Origin: Schistocephalus solidus
Lineage: Eukaryota; Platyhelminthes; Cestoda; Diphyllobothriidea; Diphyllobothriidae
Direction of reading: 5' to 3'
Assembly: GCA_017591395.1 (NCBI GenBank)
Contig: WEDG01000815.1
Span: forward strand, 364,055-428,054
DNA: 64,000 nt
Positions within the stretch are counted from its first letter, which is position 1. Each line of letters begins with the position of its first letter. The notes below the pieces were generated by a model that worked only from the letters and a program-made list of their open reading frames with translations, did no database searches and had not been told where the DNA came from. Positions 59,876-64,000 of this stretch are shown piece by piece. Both the position numbers and the translations under genes were made by a program.

Positions 59876-60047
59876 CTAGCAAGAGTCCTGAGAGGCGTAG
59901 AGGTCTTCAAAAGTGTACTTAAAATGCCTGGCGGCCCAATAGTAGAAACCTCCATATGCGAATCCAAGAGTTGTCCCAAGGACTGAACCAATGAACATGG
60001 GAACAGGGCCTCGAGGTAGACAGAACATGCCCAGAGTACAGCCTACG
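59876..60047 (-). CDS. Putative terminal exon of a glycine-rich membrane protein (minus strand)
   Basis: On the minus strand a CTCTATCTACGTAG acceptor is followed (phase 1 entry) by CTLGMFCLPRGPVPMFIGSV, LGTTLGFAYGGFYYWAARHF, then KYTFEDLYASQDSC and TAG. The spaced glycines in one membrane helix preceded by RGP recall the last membrane segment of Tim17/22/23-like proteins such as TIMMDC1, or Mic10-like glycine-zipper proteins. No upstream minus-strand exon was found. Its strand is opposite to the neighbouring exons at 57008-59051, with which it would fit in content. Confidence 0.55.
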
Positions 60048-60650
60048 TAGATAGAGACAAACAATCAACATTTTTTTCTCAAGAGATGAGTGTTTAAAGG
60101 CTCAATGCACTTCTGAATAGTGCAAAGACTATAATGCAGATAATTATTGCGGTGATATCAAGTATATGAAAGGACAGGAAAGAATATTGGGGAAAACTAA
60201 GCCACTCCATAGTTTGAAGGGCAGTTACAGGCAAAAAAGGTAATCAGCCATTCTCTGCAAAAACTATATGCACCATCTCACGAACCGAAATGAGGCCAAA
60301 ACAGGTTTGCAACACTGGATATTTTGATGAGAATCACCTATGTGCCTCCCCCAAAGGTAATACAGGTGACTGTGCTGCAATCCGGGGAAATTGGGGTTAG
60401 GGTAACGGATGTGCTCAGGAGTAAGATAAGTTCAGCTCAACATTCAGTTTAAGACTTGGGAATAGATACCATTTCTAGAATTTAGCGGAAAGCCATGTGC
60501 ATTATGCGGGGGACATTCCCATTTTACCACATTTTACTTGACTTTTTTGGACCCTTGTCTGTTAGGCGCTGTTGTAACTGTGCAAGACGGTGACCTCGGG
60601 GCAACTAACAGAGCATACTGACAAATTCCTCCCCAGAGCGGAAGCAGATA
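60048..60650. other. Unassigned sequence
   Basis: No exon in phase with the 59876-60047 exon could be seen on the minus strand, and no repeat is recognised. Confidence 0.45.
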
Positions 60651-60660
60651 AATGAGGCAC

Positions 60661-60709
<49 letters not shown>
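60661..60709 (+). repeat. (TA)n microsatellite
   Basis: Perfect TA dinucleotide run of about 48 bases. Confidence 0.95.
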
Positions 60710-60712
<3 letters not shown>

Positions 60713-60779
60713 ATACGAGCATCCCAAGAAGTATAATTCGAAGTAAAGAAGTTCTGTGGGAAACAATGAGTAACTTTAT

Positions 60780-61670
60780 TATGTAAATTTTTGACGCTGG
60801 TTCCCCAGGTCGTCGTCAGACTTGTGGTAAATGTGCAATAAAACAGTTAAAATTTAAAACATGTCGGAAAATCGATATTGCTGAATCAGTCCTGCCAATA
60901 GCTATCATTGTCAATGAACATCTAAATATGATTGGCTACCGCCTTTTCCACTTGTCTTTGAGATTTTTGTACAGGGCATCTAATTCGATGTGCCGATTAA
61001 TGCACGAGTCATCAGAATGCATGGCCTCTAAGAATTCCCGGCCTCTCTTCGATGGGCAGAAGCCAACAATACGCGTTTTATCCCATGCAAATTTGTGCCC
61101 AGTTTCTAGTGTATGCACGGCAACTTGAGACAGGTGATCTCGTCTCTTTACAGCCAACTGATGTTCGTGTAGGCGTGTAGAGACTGATTTTCCTGTTTGG
61201 CCGCAATACACAACATTACAACTGTTACATGGGATTTTGTAAACGGCTTCTTTTTTATCTAAATAGCCAACCCTATCCTTAGGGTGTACAAGCTGGTTTC
61301 GAATTGTAGTCGTGGGTTTGTGCGCCACGTAAATTTGGTGCTTCCGCAGGTGTCTTTCAACGAGTTCAGACACGTTCTTAATGTATGGAAGTGTTCGCCA
61401 GTTTTTTTATTGTGGGCGCATGATCGGAACAATCTAGTTCCTTATCTTTTTATTTTTCTTTGAATTCTTGATGTCTCATGCATCTACGTACAAAATCTCT
61501 GTGGTAACCGTTGCTGGAAAACAGGTTGAATAGATAAGTGAGTTCAATTTGATAAAGTTCTTTGGTAGAACAGTGGGTTTTTGCTCGTTTGATGAGTGTG
61601 TTGACCACGCTTCGTTTGTGGGCGAGGTCCCGATATCTTATCGCGTTCATCATCTCCTGAAGAAGACGAA
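60780..61670 (-). mobile_element. Penelope-like element, 5'-truncated, with GIY-YIG endonuclease
   Basis: Minus strand. 61653-61450 is the connector after the reverse transcriptase (KRSVVNTLIKRAKTHCSTKE, ELTYLFNLFSSNGYHRDFVR). After one stop, 61373-60936 carries YVAHKPTTTIRNQLVHPKDR, then VYKIPCNSCNVVYCGQTG, STRLHEHQLAVKRRDHLSQV, HTLETGHKF and GREFLEAMHSDDSCINRHIE. The CxxC, GIY-YIG Tyr and Gly, Arg of TRLHEH, Glu of FLEAM and Asn of INR are all present. The reverse transcriptase is missing. The 3' end (60830-60780) reads CTGACGA-C-GACCTGG-GGAA-CCAG-CGTC, a hammerhead-like motif that has lost the GAAAC. It abuts a second, more complete copy upstream. Confidence 0.85.
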
Positions 61671-61689
61671 GAAGAAGAGGGGGGCGAGT

Positions 61690-62650
61690 TCATGATCTAA
61701 ATTGTATTTGTACTGACGTTTCGAAAGCCTTCTCGCTTCCATCATCAGAGTATAGTGCTGGCTGCTCCTGGTGGTCTTGAGTTATTCAGTCTTGCCGCGT
61801 GCCTCGTATTATATCCATGGTGGACGCGTGAACTTTGACCTGCCCGATCGCTGCTGACTTCCTTAGACCTCCCCGAGGTTGAACGCCGGCGGGCTCGCGT
61901 GACTACTGTCCCCTTTGGAGCCGTCGTAGGTTTAGGCAAGGCAACGTGCCTGCTGGCCTCCCCCACGCCAATCAGCGGACTGATCAGTTATTGCTGCTCT
62001 CGTGGGTTGTTATCTGTTTTACGGGTGCATTCGTGAGGCAGTGTTTGACTTTGGTCATGTGACCTTCGGCCACCACCCCGCTTTTCCGTGAGCGTGGGCT
62101 CTCGGTTCCGTGTGCTCGTTTGCCTTGTTGGTCCTGGCTGAACTGATCCGAGCCTTGTACGAAGCGCCTGGTAGGCGGGATGCAAGTCTATAGCTCGGTT
62201 GAGCGTGCCAGTCGAGGACCAACTCTCGAGCACCAATCCGGCCATTTTCTCATTGGTTCGGCCAATCACCCTCGTTTCCTCAAAGGCAAAATCGTGGTTC
62301 AGCTGTTGTGCGTGACCATAAACCAAGACAACTTGTCTTTGCGGTTGATTGCAAGTTGGTGTTCATGCAACCTTGTGCCCAGGCGCTTGCCCGTTTCACC
62401 AACATACCTTGCGCTACAATCTTGGCATGGTATGCTGTAGACCATTGCTGATTGTTCTGTTACTGGTAGCGGGTCTTTGGGCTTCATGACTTGCTGTCTG
62501 ATAGTGCATTCTGGTTTATGAGCCACGCCAATCCCAAAAGGTTTTAGGATTCTTACAGTCGCCTCGGAAACGTTCCTCACATAGGGGATTGCGAGCCAAA
62601 ACTTTGGCTTTTCTTCATTCAACCGCTCAAACTGAGGCTTCCTCTTATGT
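61690..62650 (-). mobile_element. Penelope-like element (GIY-YIG and C-terminus) with hammerhead motif at its 3' end
   Basis: Minus strand. 62622-62299 reads IPYVRNVSEATVRILKPFGI, GVAHKPECTIRQQVMKPKDP, VYSIPCQDCSARYVGETG and TRLHEHQLAINRKDKLS. A one-base frame change near 62320 continues in VYGHAQQLNHDFAFEETRVI, then LVLESWSSTGTLNRAIDLHP. A further frame at 61966-61745 gives the basic C-terminus ending in RPPGAASTIL. Endonuclease residues (Tyr, Gly, Arg, Glu, Asn) are conserved. Immediately after the coding part lies a hammerhead motif (61706-61757). The 5' part including the reverse transcriptase is absent. Confidence 0.85.
61706..61757 (-). ncRNA. Hammerhead ribozyme motif of a Penelope-like element
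   Basis: Minus strand: stem I 5' side TACT, core CTGATGA (61748-61742), stem II T-GGAAGC-GAGAAG-GCTTTC, GAAACGTC (61722-61715) and stem I 3' side AGTA. GGAAGC pairs with GCTTTC, and TACT with AGTA. After GAA the ACGT is self-complementary, giving the two-base-pair stem III that can only close well between two molecules. This is the minimal hammerhead form known from Penelope-like retroelements. All invariant core bases are present. Confidence 0.8.
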
Positions 62651-62664
62651 GAAATCTTGGTGCT

Positions 62665-63265
62665 TGTGTTTGGGGGGCCAGGTCGTGTACGTAGTACACG
62701 TAGACGAGGTCAACAGCAGCTGCGCCCACTTCCGCATCAGACAACTGACCAGCTCGGACAGCGGTTTGACTGTGGGGGTGGGGGGAGAGAGTAAGGTCGA
62801 CAGCTCAGCGCATGCTCCTCACTATAAACAATCTGACGCGCTTGAAACTATCACGGTGCGCTAAAAGCCGTGGCTTGGAAGGTTGCCAACTGACGGGATA
62901 ACTCGGACCGCGTGGTCAGTCCAATGTGTGTTTTGTGTGGAGTGGCTGACTGAGAGTCAGGCTACAATGGCTCCTTCTTAATGTGGCCTTTATGGCACTC
63001 CCACTTCGTGGGATCCGAGCCAGGTGTGGTGGTACGCCCAGGGGTGGCTCCGGCAGCGCCAGCCACCTGCGCCCTTTCCCGCCTCCGGTCTTCTTGACTC
63101 TGTTTTGACACCGGGCTCAGGTAGGGGAGGAGGAGTGAGTGCAGTAGCTGCAGCGCAAGGCTACTATAACTTAAAACTAATTCACGGACAAGTCACCGTC
63201 CCTGCTACACCCTTCCATGAAGCATACGGTGGACATCGACAGACTACGACGGTCGAACTGTCGTG
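62665..63265 (+). repeat. R3 most complete copy
   Basis: Full-length reference for the family: GAGAGTAAGGTCGACAGCTC, ACAATCTGACGCGCTTGAAA, GCGCTAAAAGCCGTGGCTTG, ACTGACGGGATAACTCGGAC, GGCTCCTTCTTAATGTGGCC, GGATCCGAGCCAGGTGTGG, CGCCTCCGGTCTTCTTGACT, TTGACACCGGGCTCAGGTAG, CAGCGCAAGGCTACTATAAC and AGCATACGGTGGACATCGAC. There is no open frame of note, and its origin (SINE, terminal repeat or other) is undetermined. Confidence 0.85.
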
Positions 63266-63550
63266 TGTAGATAAGTGCCGAACTAGCACAGGACGGGACG
63301 TCCTCGTGATTTTATTTTACATTGCATTGAAGGCAATAAATTAGCAGTTATATCCTGTAGTGCTACTATGCTTAATTTCCGAAAACAATGGAGATCGTTC
63401 TGCCTTATTAAATGGTCTTATAAATGAAACAAGAAAGTGCATTACAAACAGTATCCTGGAGCTGATAAACAGGAAACTCTGTTGTAGCATTTTTTGGAAC
63501 GGATTGAAGCTGTTTGTTTTATATACCACAGATTATCTGAATAAAACCGT

Positions 63551-63860
63551 GAGTAAGCCCCAAGGTACAACGAGACGAGTGAGTCCTGTAAACGATCGGT
63601 GAGCGCCCAACTACCATTGTTAATATTCCCGATCAAAAATCGGCAAGACAACGAGCTCGTGGCGCAGTGGGTAGAGCGTTGGACTTCTGCCGACAAAGGT
63701 CGCGAGTTCGAGGCTCGGGCGCCGCAGCGCCTAGGGTTGGGTATGGCTGGCTGATGACGGCTAGTAAGCCAGAAATGGTTATTCCAGTCTCCCTTGTCTT
63801 TGTTGGTCATGTTATTCCGCTTATATACTAAGCTGCCTTACAGCTGCTGGCGGGGCTTGA
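63551..63860 (+). repeat. R1 tandem unit 1: tRNA-like head plus hammerhead motif (310 bp)
   Basis: Unit of 310 bp repeated in the next feature at the same phase. From 63660: A box TGGCGCAGTGGGTAGAGCG; near 63700-63716 a B-box-like GCGAGTTCGAGGCTC; at 63745-63789 a hammerhead motif; then the R1 tail TCTCCCTTGTCTTTGTTGG. There is no TTTT on the plus strand anywhere in the unit, so a polymerase III transcript could read from unit to unit. The organisation (tRNA-like promoter plus hammerhead, tandem and dispersed) parallels the schistosome Sm-alpha repeats, though the sequences are not the same. Confidence 0.8.
63745..63789 (+). ncRNA. Hammerhead ribozyme motif in R1
   Basis: Stem I GGCTGG (63745-63750) with CCAGTC (63784-63789), one G-T wobble. 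CTGATGA at 63751-63757; stem II GGCT-AGTA-AGCC at 63759-63770; GAA at 63772-63774. Stem III ATGG/TTAT (ATGG/CCAT in most copies), with the cleavage-site T at 63783. All invariant core bases are present. One caution: positions 10.1 and 11.1 are C and A, where most hammerheads have a G-C pair. Stem III has no loop and, in the family consensus ATGGCCAT, is fully self-complementary, implying activity as a dimer or in a multimer. Confidence 0.7.
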
Positions 63861-64000
63861 GAGTTACCCCTTAGGCACAACGGGACGAGTGCGTCCTGTA
63901 ACCGATCGGTGAGCGCCCAACTACCATTGTTAATATTCCCGATCAAAAACCGGCATAACAACGAGCTCGTGGCGCAGTGGGTAGAGCGTTGGATTTCTGC
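63861..64000 (+). repeat. R1 tandem unit 2, cut by the window end
   Basis: Repeats 63551-63690 with few changes: ACGAGTGCGTCCTGTAACCG, CGCCCAACTACCATTGTTAA, GAGCTCGTGGCGCAGTGGG. The A box is 310 bp after that of unit 1. The array may continue beyond 64000. Confidence 0.9.

Noticed and set aside
60534..60722. 62-codon frame with alternating I and Y
   Set aside because: Translation of the (TA)n microsatellite.

Overview
The window looks like nuclear DNA of a flatworm, most likely a diphyllobothriidean tapeworm (the Spirometra / Dibothriocephalus / Schistocephalus group). Seen directly: coding capacity is confined to short exons separated by introns of 37 nt to 5.7 kb; no bacterial-style gene packing exists; most of the rest is degraded transposon sequence. 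The tapeworm assignment is an inference from the repeats, above all a non-LTR retrotransposon whose C-terminus carries tandem C2H2 zinc fingers, an arrangement I recall from diphyllobothriidean genomes.

Host genes. (1) 3941-19934, + strand: a WD40 regulatory B (B55/PPP2R2) subunit of protein phosphatase 2A. Eight exons with fully consistent splice phases cover essentially the whole protein except a short first coding exon. It has a 37-nt intron, a GC-AG intron and an enlarged acidic loop. (2) 52131-53209, + strand: the last four exons of the tRNA ligase RTCB, ending in a normal C-terminus and an AATAAA. It contains a one-base deletion in the penultimate exon and a second GC-AG intron. Its upstream exons were not found. 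(3) 57008-59051, + strand: three plausible exons of a small membrane protein I cannot name securely. A glycine-rich membrane exon of similar character lies on the opposite strand at 59876-60047.

Repeat landscape. A nearly symmetrical inverted duplication dominates the centre: arms at about 27380-33966 and 38468-45047 (about 6.6 kb each, inner parts nearly identical). They flank a 4.5-kb spacer holding a broken non-LTR retrotransposon. Penelope-like elements with GIY-YIG endonuclease domains occur at 24550-25310, 60780-61670 and 61690-62650. Also present are an irritans-type mariner remnant, a pogo/Tigger-like element, LINE pieces inside PPP2R2 introns, and a roughly 500-bp GC-rich dispersed repeat (called R3 here) in more than a dozen copies.

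The most interesting signal is a set of hammerhead-ribozyme-like motifs in at least three repeat families. A 310-bp unit (called R1) is tandem at the right edge (63551-64000). It has a tRNA-like head with A and B boxes followed by a hammerhead core whose stem III is the self-complementary ATGGCCAT type. Dispersed, often palindromic, R1 copies occur through the window. A Penelope-like element ends in a hammerhead with the minimal ACGT stem III, and a 440-bp fold-back element at 49687-50128 carries eroded hammerhead cores at both ends. These motifs were found by eye; folding, covariance searches and cleavage data would be needed to prove them.
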